NCBI RefSeq assembly: GCF_001659605.2 | Contig: NC_035172.2 | Coordinates: 33,097,342-33,161,341 of the forward strand | DNA from: Manihot esculenta | Lineage: Eukaryota; Streptophyta; Magnoliopsida; Malpighiales; Euphorbiaceae | DNA length: 64,000 bases | Direction of reading: 5' to 3' | Shown here: positions 9,570-19,539 of the stretch, one piece after another | Layout: the number at the start of each line of letters is the position of its first letter | Numbering within the stretch: the stretch's first letter is position 1 | Notes under the pieces: model-generated | Seen by the model: only the letters and a program-made list of their open reading frames with translations | The model's database searches: none | What the model was told of the DNA's origin: nothing | Made by a program: the position numbers and the translations under genes

Positions 9570-10439
9570 TTCGGCCGCCGAAAGTGAAGTTCGGCCGCCG
9601 AACATGTGAAGGCTTCGGGAGCGCCTTTGGCCTCCGAAAGTCTTGTGGGAGCAAGCCAAGGTTCGGCCGCCGAAAGTGAGGTTCGGCCGCCGAACTTGCA
9701 TGAGTTTAGGGGGCACGTTAGGCTGCCGAAGGTCTTTAACCAGGCCACCTATAAAGGGCCCTCAGATCGGAAATGGGCGAGTTTTCTCCCCATTCTCGAG
9801 CTCAGGTGAGTTTATGCCTTCCTTTGGTCGTTTTCGTGTTTTCTCTACCCATCTCTCAAGTTTTTCATGATTTCTACCTTTGTGTTTGAAGATTTAAAGC
9901 TTAAAGGGAGTTTTGGGAGCTTGGAGCTTTTGGAGCTTGGATTCTCCACACCTCCGAGTTAGTGATCACGCAACCCTCGATCTTCAAGAGGTAAGTGTAG
10001 ATCCTTGCTTCCCTAGTGTTTTCATGAAGTTTAATGATGTTTTGATGGTTGTGTTTGGGTAGAAATGCATGTTTAAGGTTTATGTGGGTTTTATGCCCAA
10101 TGTATGTTATGTGATGTTGTATTGAGGAGTTTAAGTTAGTTTCTTTGCTCCTTTATGCTTGTGGGAGTGAGTATGCATGCTTGGGAGAGAGTATGTGAGG
10201 ATTTGGGGTGTTTTGAGTTTGGTTTTTGGCTTGGCAGAATCGGACCTGTCGTCCAGAGGGGACCAGGTTCGGCCGCCGAAAGGAGTTTCGGCTGCCGAAC
10301 CTGCATGGGAGGCAGTCTTTAGGCTGCCGAATGTGCCCCCGAAGGAGGGACTTTCGGATCTGTCCAAGGGTTTCGGCCGCCGAACCTGCCGCCGAACCTG
10401 CCCGAGTTTCGTCTCTGGAAGGGACTTTCGGCCGCCGAA
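9570..10439. repeat. Cluster of 13-bp CpG-rich palindromes in the LTR
   Basis: TTCGGC(C/T)GCCGAA occurs at 9570, 9590, 9662, 9682, 10268, 10287, 10372 and 10427, with half-sites between. The copies lie on both sides of the TATA box. The same set is present in the 3' LTR (offset 4535). It explains the long antisense frames with FGGR and SAAE repeats, which are not genes. Confidence 0.9.
9750..9756 (+). promoter_or_regulatory. Candidate LTR TATA box (nested element)
   Basis: CCACCTATAAAGGGCC is a good TATA context. The same sequence lies at 14285-14291 in the other LTR. Confidence 0.5.
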
Positions 10440-11650
10440 GGTGCCGCCGAAAGTGCCCTGTCCAGCCGTTTCTTGGGTGTTTTCCATGCATGTTTAAGTG
10501 ATGTTTAGAGGGGTTTTAGGGGGTATGCTTATGAGTTGTTAGAATGTGTTTGGCACCTCATTCGAGTCCACCTGTGTAGGATCGGACCCGAGGGACCGAG
10601 GAGGCCAGTAGTGCTAGCTGTTGCCGAGTCAGTCAGCGTCGGCCAGAGGTGAGTAGAACTAAACTTAATGTTTTATTTTAAGAAATTCTAATGCCTAAAG
10701 CATGAGCATGCATCATGATTATGTATAGTAGGTTGATTGCACTAGTTCACGAATATGTTGCATTGCATTATTTCATGTGTGATGCATGTGCATTTATGTT
10801 GTATTATGGATGTTGATAGTCCCTTAGCTGCGAGATGGCATGATATGTACTGATATGAGATGAGCTGAGCGACCAGGTATGGCCCTTGGCCCAGTTGGTC
10901 ATGGCATGTTCTGCTATGTTGTAGACTGTAGATGACAGGTTCATCCATGATATATGTTGCTTGAGGGGTCATGTGTTTATCACATGGACCATATGATATG
11001 ATGCCATGCTATGTGTTGTGAGTTCATGAGTTTGTCATGGACCACATGATGTGATGTGATGCTTATGAATGCTTGTATGCTTGTATAGTTTAGTTGTGGA
11101 CATGATGATATATGGACATGATAGATGGACTTGATGTATGGTCCTTATGTATATAAAGAATATGAAAGAATAGAAAGAGTAATGTTATAAAGAGATAGAG
11201 CCAAGTTAAGTATAGTATATGCTTGAGATGTATAGAATGGTGCTTTGCCTAGTGTTGGTAAATCCCTTGGTTTTGCATGATCTTAAGAAAATGTTTTAAG
11301 AATGTTTTCAAGTTATATGAGATTTGAATGGCCGTGAGGGAAGAAAGGGTTTCAAATCCCTTGACCCAAAGCGGATACATTTTAAAGAAAGCTTGATGCC
11401 CCTTTTGGTAGGTGGTTCTATGTTTTCATGCATAGGTCAAGCTAAGGAAAGGAAAACAAGTTTAAAGGTTTTTATGAGACTAAAGCCTAAGTTTTATGAA
11501 AAAGTTTGATCATGCACGGGATTATACCTAAAGTTTCAGGATGTTTAGCAGGCTTGCTACGGGTTCCGGCGGCCTTAAGCCGATCCGAATCCTAGCGCCG
11601 AGCAGGTCGGGCCGTTACTAGAGGTGTACCGGTTTCCGGGCTGTTACAGT

Positions 11651-11662
11651 TGGTATCAGAGC
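11651..11662 (+). other. Primer-binding site (initiator tRNA-Met)
   Basis: TGGTATCAGAGC, the standard plant tRNA-iMet-complementary primer site, lies two bases after the LTR end. Confidence 0.93.
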
Positions 11663-11960
11663 CTTGGGCCTCGAGAGTACGGTGTGTTGCACATCGGAAA
11701 GAGGTTGGCTTAGAGGTCATAGAAGGGCAAGCACATTAAGAAAGATTAAGAGTAAGAGCATGTCCACTAGGATAGGATGTCGAGTCCTGTCTTGCTATGA
11801 TGATGTGATATGCCATGATTTCATGCATGTGCATAAATGCTATGATGTATGATATGTTATGTATGCTATGTATGTATGATGTAGGTTCATGTGTTTCCAC
11901 GTGGACCGTATGATGCTGATGTTGTTTGCATACTTGTGTGTGTGCTTCAGAGGAGTCAGG

Positions 11961-12773
11961 ATGTGGGGTGCTCGTCGATCTGTGGTATCGACAGGAGTTC
12001 CGTCAGAGAGGGAAGGTATGGACACCTTTCCCCCTACCCTGCCGAGAGCGCAGTCGTGGGGAGTCAGTAGATGGAGGACATCAAGAGACCCTAGGAGGTC
12101 TTTTGATGCAAGCAGAGAAGGTATGGATCTAAGGAGGATGTCAGCTAGTATGAGAGAAGTAGAGTCGGATGTTCAGAGAAGGGATATCAGTTTGGGAATC
12201 AGAGTGCTAGAGGAAGGCATGGGAGATTCTCAGGAGGATGCTCAGACCCAGGATTCTAGAATCTCGGGTTCAGGAGGGATTGATCCCTCCACTCTGAGTA
12301 CAGCTGCCACGAGAGGTAAGAAATGGAAGAGAGGTCTCAGGAAGTCACGGAAGAAGTTTTGGCAGAATTTGAAGGCCAGTCTGGGTTTTGGTGGTTCGAG
12401 CTCTGGTTCGGGTGCAACTCGTTGCAGGAGGTGTGGTAAGACACACCAGGGAGTTTGTCTGGCAGGGACGACAACCTGTTTCAGGTGTAGACAGGAGGGG
12501 CACATGGCACGTGAGTGCCCTAATGCGCTCCGGTCAGCTCAGACCCAGCAAGCAGCTTCAGATAGAGCGGTTCAGCCAGTAGCTCCAGCCCTGTTTCAGG
12601 CTAGTGGTCGAGGCAGAGGGAGAGGGGCAGCCTCTTCTTCAGCAGGTTCCCTTAGAGGAGGTCCGTCAGCTCAGGCTCGGATCCTTGTTCAGGCTCAGCA
12701 GGAGGCAGGCACATCAAACACGGTGGTGTCAGGTACGCCCACTTTTGATGTTCTGATGTGCATGTTTTTGTGA
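11961..12773 (+). pseudogene. Gag remnant of the nested gypsy element, 270 codons
   Basis: The likely start is the ATG of MWGARRS at 11961; an upstream in-frame ATG at 11889 lies in TG-rich leader. The middle is Arg/Lys-rich. Two zinc knuckles follow: an atypical CRRCGKTHQGVC and a classical CFRCRQEGHMARECP. After that comes a Gln/Ala/Gly-rich linker and EAGTSNTVVSGT, the usual lead into protease. The capsid domain normally before the knuckles is missing. A frameshift near 12755 takes the frame off before the protease active site. Confidence 0.75.
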
Positions 12774-13660
12774 ACCCTGGAGTTTCTCTTTCTTTAGTTG
12801 CTCTAGGAGCCGTCGAAAGGGTGAGTTGATAGCTTCTGGGCTAGAGTGTTCTCTTTGGGTCTGTGGACTCACGTGTGATCCATCTGTGGTAGAGTCAGTC
12901 TGCCGGTTCAGTTCTGTGTCAGTTGAGGGTAGATGCCTTCCACCCGACTTTGAGGTCCGAGACTTGATTGTCTGGACGTCAGTTTAGGGTTGGATGGATT
13001 TCTACTTATGGTGCTACCTTGGTCTGTAGAGACTAGGTGGTCAGGTGCAGAGGACAGGATGGGTCAGAGGTAGTCTTCTGAGGGAACACAGTAGGGATGC
13101 CTAGAGGTTTGATGTCAACCTATCAGGTATCGTAGAGTGCATAGGAGGGATTGTCAGAGGGTTCTAGCTCTTGTTTGAGAGTTTAGCAGTCAGGTTGGGA
13201 ACCAGCCTCAGTGCCAGTTGTAGAGAGAAAGTCTTAGATGTTTTCCCAGGCGAGTTGTCAGGTTTACCATCCATCAGGGAGTTAGAGTTTGGTATAGGAG
13301 TGGTGTCTGGACGCAGAACCATTTCTATCCTTCCCTATAGGATGGCACCTGTAGTTGAGAGTTGTCAGAATAGAGGTGAGGCTTGGTAGATAAGGGTTTT
13401 ATCCGACCTAGTACCTCACTCTGGAGTGTTCCAGTGTGGTTGTGGGAAAAGAAGGATGGATCCCTGAGACTTTGTAACGACTGTAAGCAGTTAAACAAGG
13501 TCACTACCAAGAGCAGGTATTCCCATGCAGAATGGATGATCTATTGGGACAGCTAGTAGGAGCTGTTTGTTTTTCCAAGATAGGTCTGAAATCCGGGCAC
13601 TACCTGTGAGAGTTAGAGTTAGTGTGGGTTAGTAGTGAGAAGAAGCCAGTTGGTAAAGAT
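12755..13660 (+). pseudogene. Decayed protease and N-terminal reverse transcriptase of the nested element
   Basis: Scattered over several frames: a protease-like VNPGVSLSFVALGA (the catalytic Asp of the family DPGA appears as Asn), then RFSSVSVEGRCLPPDF and GWMDFYLW remnants. At 13225-13560 come pieces of the RT start ([50 protein letters not shown]). Several stops and frameshifts. The sequence ends in the RT fingers region and joins 3' leader sequence, so at least 3 kb of pol is deleted. Confidence 0.7.
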
Positions 13661-13903
13661 GAGAAGAGAAGAGAAGGATCAGAGTAGCGCAGCGGAAGCC
13701 AGTGGAGTTCAGGAGTAGGTTGGGTACTGCTAAGGTGTTTCTTTTGGAGACCCGGGAGTTTTACTCCAGTAGTGCCTGTGTCTCTCTTTCAGGAGAGAGA
13801 TTTTTAGGTTTTGCTTGCTGTTTTGCTTGCTTGTTCATGTATGATTGATGCCATGTTTTTATGTATGTATGTTTGTGGAACATTCGGGGACGAATGTTCT
13901 GTA

Positions 13904-13915
13904 AGGGGGGAAGAA
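13904..13915 (+). other. Polypurine tract of the nested element
   Basis: A purine run (AAGGGGGGAAGAA) directly before the 3' LTR, where plus-strand priming starts. Confidence 0.75.
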
Positions 13916-16275
13916 TGTAAGACCCCGCTCGTTCTGACATCGGAATTCCTACTGTCCAGTGGAATCTCGGGTGTCGGATCCTCTTTGGGGGGGTAGAGCA
14001 AGGGTAAAGGAAAGGTTTTCTAAAATGTTTTTAAGTGTTTTATGGTTTTAGATGAAAAAGAGTTGGGTTTTTGAAGAGAAAAGACCAAGGAGGAGTTTGC
14101 CAGGTTCGGCCGCCGAAAGTGAAGTTCGGCCGCCGAACATGTGAAGGCTTCGGGAGCGCCTTTGGCCTCCGAAAGTCTTGTGGGAGCAAGCCAAGGTTCG
14201 GCCGCCGAAAGTGAGGTTCGGCCGCCGAACTTGCATGAGTTTAGGGGGCACGTTAGGCTGCCGAAGGTCTTTAACCAGGCCACCTATAAAGGGCCCTCAG
14301 ATCGGAAATGGGCGAGTTTTCTCCCCATTCTCGAGCTCAGGTGAGTTTATGCCTTCCTTTGGTCGTTTTCGTGTTTTCTCTACCCATCTCTCAAGTTTTT
14401 CATGATTTCTACCTTTGTGTTTGAAGATTTAAAGCTTAAAGGGAGTTTTGGGAGCTTGGAGCTTTTGGAGCTTGGATTCTCCACACCTCCGAGTTAGTGA
14501 TCACGCAACCCTCGATCTTCAAGAGGTAAGTGTAGATCCTTGCTTCCCTAGTGTTTTCATGAAGTTTAATGATGTTTTGATGGTTGTGTTTGGGTAGAAA
14601 TGCATGTTTAAGGTTTATGTGGGTTTTATGCCCAATGTATGTTATGTGATGTTGTATTGAGGAGTTTAAGTTAGTTTCTTTGCTCCTTTATGCTTGTGGG
14701 AGTGAGTATGCATGCTTGGGAGAGAGTATGTGAGGATTTGGGGTGTTTTGAGTTTGGTTTTTGGCTTGGCAGAATCGGACCTGTCGTCCAGAGGGGACCA
14801 GGTTCGGCCGCCGAAAGGAGTTTCGGCTGCCGAACCTGCATGGGAGGCAGTCTTTAGGCTGCCGAATGTGCCCCCGAAGGAGGGACTTTCGGATCTGTCC
14901 AAGGGTTTCGGCCGCCGAACCTGCCGCCGAACCTGCCCGAGTTTCGTCTCTGGAAGGGACTTTCGGCCGCCGAAGGTGCCGCCGAAAGTGCCCTGTCCAG
15001 CCGTTTCTTGGGTGTTTTCCATGCATGTTTAAGTGATGTTTAGAGGGGTTTTAGGGGGTATGCTTATGAGTTGTTAGAATGTGTTTGGCACCTCATTCGA
15101 GTCCACCTGTGTAGGATCGGACCCGAGGGACCGAGGAGGCCAGTAGTGCTAGCTGTTGCCGAGTCAGTCAGCGTCGGCCAGAGGTGAGTAGAACTAAACT
15201 TAATGTTTTATTTTAAGAAATTCTAATGCCTAAAGCATGAGCATGCATCATGATTATGTATAGTAGGTTGATTGCACTAGTTCACGAATATGTTGCATTG
15301 CATTATTTCATGTTGATGCTGAGGTAGGTTTGGACCAAGGCGACTCCAATAGCCCATATCTGTCATTGAGTCTTGTCTATGTCCTTTGAGAGCCGGACGA
15401 GTACCTGTAGGAAAGTCCATGTGAGCTCTCTGTGGACCAGACACCATGTCATGTATGTTACAGGCCTTTGTGAGCTTCTTCGGGGAGCCGGGCACCGACA
15501 GAGGGATTTTTGGGGTCATGTCCGATCCTTGAGAGTAAAGATGCTAGCAATTCAAGAGTACTCTCTAAAACACTCCGTGGGGAATAGTTATCTGCATGAA
15601 CCCCGAGACGGACCAGAGAAAGTTATGTGATTTACTTGTGTTATGACGCATTTCATGAAAGCATGTAATTAATGAATGGTTTTTCCTGTTTCTACTCACT
15701 GGGCTTTTTAGCTCACCCCTCTCCCCTAATCCCAGTGTTGCAGGTTTAAGTCAGAGTCCAGAGGCTGCAGGGTAAAGTCAAGGTTCAGATATGCATGTTG
15801 TAATAGCTTATGTTTAGTATTTTAGAAGTGGACATGTAATATAAGTTGATGTAATGTAAATTGAGATAATGTATGTAACTGATAGTAGAAGTAATGTTTA
15901 TGGATTAGAGTGTGCTTGGCCCTATAGATTGGTTAATCCCTGTTGATGCATGGTTATGTAATGTTTTTATGTTGAGATGAGAACCAGGCTTGATGTATGT
16001 AATGTTGACCCAGCTAGAGCATTTGATGAGGGCTCTAGCATGGGAAAGTTTATGTTCACAGTTATGTTGTAGCATACGGATCAAGCTTGGTGTATGTTCA
16101 GATGTCCAGTTTTTCATGTTTTTATAATTAAGTTTTAATCATGTATGGGATTTGACCAGGTAATAGTATGTATGTTTGGCTTGCTACGGGTCCCGGCGGC
16201 CTTAAGCCGATCTGGATCCTAGCGCCGAACAGTTTGGAGCCGTTACGGCAGGGTATCGGTTTCCGGGCTGTTACA
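13916..16275 (+). repeat. 3' LTR of the nested gypsy element
   Basis: Identical to the 5' LTR up to about 15313 except for one extra G, then different. The unique part includes TACTCACTGGGCTTTTTAGC, a block often seen before LTR processing sites. It ends CTGTTACA before GTACT. Confidence 0.9.
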
Positions 16276-17152
16276 GTACTGTTAGGTTATTTTTGCATTG
16301 ATTACATTATCCTTTGCTTTCTTTTTGCTTTCTTTTGCATCTTTTTTGCCCCATAAACACACACCAAAATTTTTCACACATTTTTTTTCACTTTTTGCAC
16401 ACACACACACAGAATTTTGACTTAGCTTTTGCTCTACTCAGCATAGATAACAAGGTTAAAAGAGCTTCCTATCTCATGACCCCATTGATTTACCACCCCT
16501 TTAAGCCTAAATTGAATCAATTATAGTATGCTACCTTCACTTTGGGAGTTCTTTTCTTGAATTGAATCCTTAAAACTTGTTGTAGTCAAGGGAGATAAAA
16601 ATATAAATACATGCAAATAAAAAGTTGGTGTAGCCCCTTGAGAGCTGATTTGCCCAAACTGTTATGAAAAGAAAAGAAAAAGAAGAACCAGCAAAAGCAC
16701 AAATCAAACCTGTTTCAATGGTCTAGACTATGAACAGAGCTAATAGCCACTTGAACAAGTGACTAACTGAGTAACCGGGGGTGGGTATCACCAATATGCA
16801 CCTTCGCGTAAAAAGGTTGGTGACTTTTTCAGGCAAGAATGAAAAGTGATGCTGAATAAAATAAAATAAAATACTCAAAGAAGGGCAAGTCACTCTTAGA
16901 GGTTGCATTGAGCTCATATAAAGAGAATATGCATGATTGAATCAAAAACCTTTTTTTTTTTACCATGGTAGGTGAGGGGAAACAAGGAAAAGAAGAAACA
17001 ACCTTGGTGCATGTATTCTATACTGTGATACTTCAATTTGGGAGTCTAGGGGGGGTTGATTAAGTGGTATATAGGCTCAAAAGAAAAGGGGGCTTGATTG
17101 GCTAAGTTGTTTGTTGCTTGAGGACAAGCAAAAGGCTAGGTGTGGGGGTATT
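16276..17152 (+). other. 3' non-coding region of the Athila-like element
   Basis: Resumes the sequence interrupted at 9381. No long frame. A GAGGACAAGCAAAAGGCTAG and GTGTGGGGGTATT tract sits just before the 3' LTR and acts as the polypurine tract. A similar GTGTGGGGGTA tract is at 9370, as Athila elements often show. The first copy of GTACT is at 16276-16280. Confidence 0.75.
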
Positions 17153-18655
17153 TGATCAAGCATAATTTAGCCACATTTTTATCATAATTATTATTGTTTA
17201 TTTACACATTTTTTTAGTTTAATTTATGGCTTTTATCTTGTTTTTGTAGAAAAGGAAGAAATTGAAGAGTTTGAGAAAAAGTGCAGAAAATGACAGCAAA
17301 AGTGATTGGACCAGTGATTTGCCCAAATCACTACCCAAATCAAACTGAAGCAGAAACCTGGAGGCAACAGGCAGAAGCAATTTGCCCACTGATTTGCCCA
17401 AGACACTCGAAAACACTGGTCAAATCACTCGCAGAAACAGAGAGGACTGACTCACAGAAAAGTGATTGGGTCAGTGATTTGCCCAAAACACTCAAATCAC
17501 CAGGCAAATCACTTTGACAGCAGAAAATACAGCAGAGGCGGGAAAAGAGCAGAAATTCAAAATTCAAAGGAAAGAAGTCCAAACCCACTTCAAACACTAC
17601 AAGATCAATCCCAAGAGCCACGCCCCTCATTTAGAGAGTTCCATTCTCAATCAAACACAAAATTCAAAAAGGAATCAAAGACTACAAAGAAGACCAAATC
17701 AAATCAAGATTACAAAACCCTAATCAAATTGGATTTGGGACTCTCCATCTATAAAAAGGCAGCATCAAAGGCATCTGAATCATCTCTCAGCCTCAGCAAC
17801 TCTGCAGAAAAATACAGCAGCCACTCTCCATCTTCTTTTCTTCTTTTCTTTTGTGATTTAGTCCACCATGAGTGGCTAAATTCCATCTTTTCTAGTTGAA
17901 GTTGGAAAATTCAGATTTGTGATAAATTGAGAGATTTAAATCTCCATTGTTAAACTTCTATTTATTTTCAATATTTATGCAAATTGATCTTTCTATAATT
18001 GTTGCTTTGCTTTTAGAATCAATAAGGGCCCATTGCTTTTAAATTGCTTGAGTAACAATTGTTTGAATAACTTAGGTCCGTAATTGCTTAGATTATTTAA
18101 ACACACATTTAATCAAGTTGCATAATCTAAACTTGACCACACGGTTGGCAAGGTTAGAATTAGGTTTCTCTAAGTCTTAATGCAGTCAGCAGTTGTTCGA
18201 TGCTACAATGCCCCAAGGACGTTCCTTGGCAACTTGTTGATTAGTGTTTGATTAGCGAACGTTTCCTAATCAAACTAGAACTAAGGAGGAATTTGGATTG
18301 TGAGAAGCGTCTTCCACATCCTAAACTAATTTATTGAAATAAATAGGAGTATCTATAAGATCAATGATCAATTCTAAACAAACTGAAATACATCCATACT
18401 TCAACTAGAATCCTTCTCCCATTGAAATTCTTATCTTTTTAAACTATTGCTTTCTCTTGCTATTTAGTATTAATTCATTATCATCAAATCAAAACCCCCC
18501 ATCTTTTTATTTATTTGTTATTTACTTGTCCAAAGTCATTATTAGGAAAATCCGTAGTGTCAAGTCCCTGTGGTTCGACCCTATTGCCACTATCTGCAAG
18601 TTATTTGTTGATTGTTTAATAGGTTTATTTTTTACGGCTTCGACAACCGCTATCA
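17153..18655 (+). repeat. 3' LTR of the Athila-like element
   Basis: Begins TGATCAAGC and ends GCTATCA, followed by AGGGG. It has about 75 bp (near 17405-17480) missing from the 5' LTR, between repeated GATTTGCCC motifs, so the 5' LTR probably lost it by short-repeat deletion. Confidence 0.93.
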
Positions 18656-18660
18656 AGGGG

Positions 18661-19225
18661 CATTTTATTTCTAGAAGTATTCTTTCCTGGAATATCAATA
18701 ACCAGTCAGCTGATCAGGCCACTACTTGGAGTCCACCAAGAGATTTTATCAAGGTCAGTTTTGATGCGGCTGTCGGTTCTAGACGCAGGAGAGGGGTGGT
18801 TGCTTTCCTGGCCCATGATCCTGATTTCCCTATTGACGGGTTTTGTAGGTGATTTGATGCTATTTTGAATCCTTTTGTCTTGAAAAGCCTGGTATGTCAT
18901 GAAGCTACTTTATTTGCTGTCCAAAAAGGTTTTCACTCGGTCATTCCTTGATGACCATACAAGCTGTCTAAGAGAACGGAGCACACATCCAAATCCAAGG
19001 ACTCATTGCTGATATCCAGAATCTTGCTTCCAGTTTGTTCAATGTCTCTTATACTAGTGTTAAGAGAAGTGGAAATACTGCAGCTCATGTTTTAGCTTCC
19101 AAGTTCCTCGGTGATTGGAGTTTTGCACGTACTCCTTGGCTGCAAATTTCCTCTGCATTTGGCAATTTGCCTTCTCTTCGTTAATGATATGATCTTATTG
19201 ACAAAAAAAAAAGAAAGAAAAAGAG
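18661..19225 (+). pseudogene. 3' end of a LINE: RNase H domain and A-rich tail
   Basis: Translation gives WSPPRDFIKVSFDAAVG, typical of the RNase H-like domain at the end of plant L1 ORF2. After frame breaks come SGNTAAHVLASKFLGDWSF and a stop. An A-rich tail follows at about 19201. The Athila element inserted at its left edge. It is 5' truncated and broken, so inactive. Confidence 0.75.
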
Positions 19226-19539
19226 GCTGTATCTGCATCAGGGTGACCATTCTTTTCTGAGATAATTGTTCTTGCTAAAGAAGATCTCTTGATAAAATGT
19301 CTTAACTTATTTTGATCAGTCCAATTTTTACAACACGTAGAAGATCAAATAATTTTAAAAAATAATATTAGCTTCTACGCATTTTTTACTTTCTGGGAGA
19401 TATATATATGTATAGGTCTACTGAAGAGAAATATTTCAAGGACTTGAATTCAGAAGGCAAGTTTAAACCAAAGGAAGAAAATATATGATTAAAATACAGT
19501 AAAAAACACTGGAAATAAATTCAGAACATAGAAGCTTAA
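19226..19539. other. 3' flank of the DUF247 gene
   Basis: AT-rich spacer holding the probable 3' UTR of the minus-strand gene. No other feature seen. Confidence 0.4.

Larger units (their letters stand above)
9382..11648 (+). repeat. 5' LTR of the nested gypsy element
   Basis: The first about 1.39 kb (to about 10778) matches the 3' LTR base for base except one G in a G-run. The rest (10779-11510) is only distantly similar, and the last about 130 bp is recognisably related again. TATAAAG at 9750 is a candidate promoter. It carries at least seven TTCGGC-N-GCCGAA palindromes. Confidence 0.9.
9382..16275 (+). mobile_element. Nested Ty3/gypsy element, chromovirus-like (Tekay/Del type), decayed pol
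   Basis: Flanked by GTACT on both sides. LTRs of 2267 bp and 2360 bp start TGTAAGACCCC and end CTGTTACA. The primer site TGGTATCAGAGC (initiator tRNA-Met) starts two bases after the 5' LTR, and a purine-rich tract, AAGGGGGGAAGAA, abuts the 3' LTR. The interior is only about 2.3 kb: a Gag part with two Cys knuckles, then frameshifted scraps of protease and reverse transcriptase. RNase H, integrase and any chromodomain are missing. The clade call rests on LTR size, tRNA-Met priming and Gag knuckle style, so it is moderate. Confidence 0.88.
5581..18655 (+). mobile_element. Athila-like Ty3/gypsy element, internally deleted, with a nested element
   Basis: Bounded by two LTRs of about 1.43 and 1.50 kb and perfect AGGGG target duplications. 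The primer-binding site matches the 3' end of plant tRNA-Asp with one mismatch, as in Athila. The interior keeps a short Gag start, a CCHC knuckle, the KLPSQTEINPRQN and ITLRSGKEL signature that precedes protease in Athila, and the beginning of reverse transcriptase. Capsid, most of protease/RT, RNase H and integrase are missing. About 0.87 kb of 3' non-coding region and a purine-rich tract precede the 3' LTR. The LTRs differ at roughly a dozen positions by eye, so the insertion is fairly recent. A second element sits at 9382-16275. It must have used proteins from relatives. Confidence 0.92.

Noticed and set aside
10131..10501. Overlapping open frames of 91-118 codons in both strands, repeated exactly at 14666-15036
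   Set aside because: They lie in the LTRs and arise from CpG-rich palindromes that avoid stop codons in several frames. Identity reflects the LTR pair, not conserved proteins.
18457..18852. 131-codon frame joining LTR and LINE sequence
   Set aside because: Crosses the Athila insertion boundary at 18655; chance fusion. Only the LINE part has meaning.
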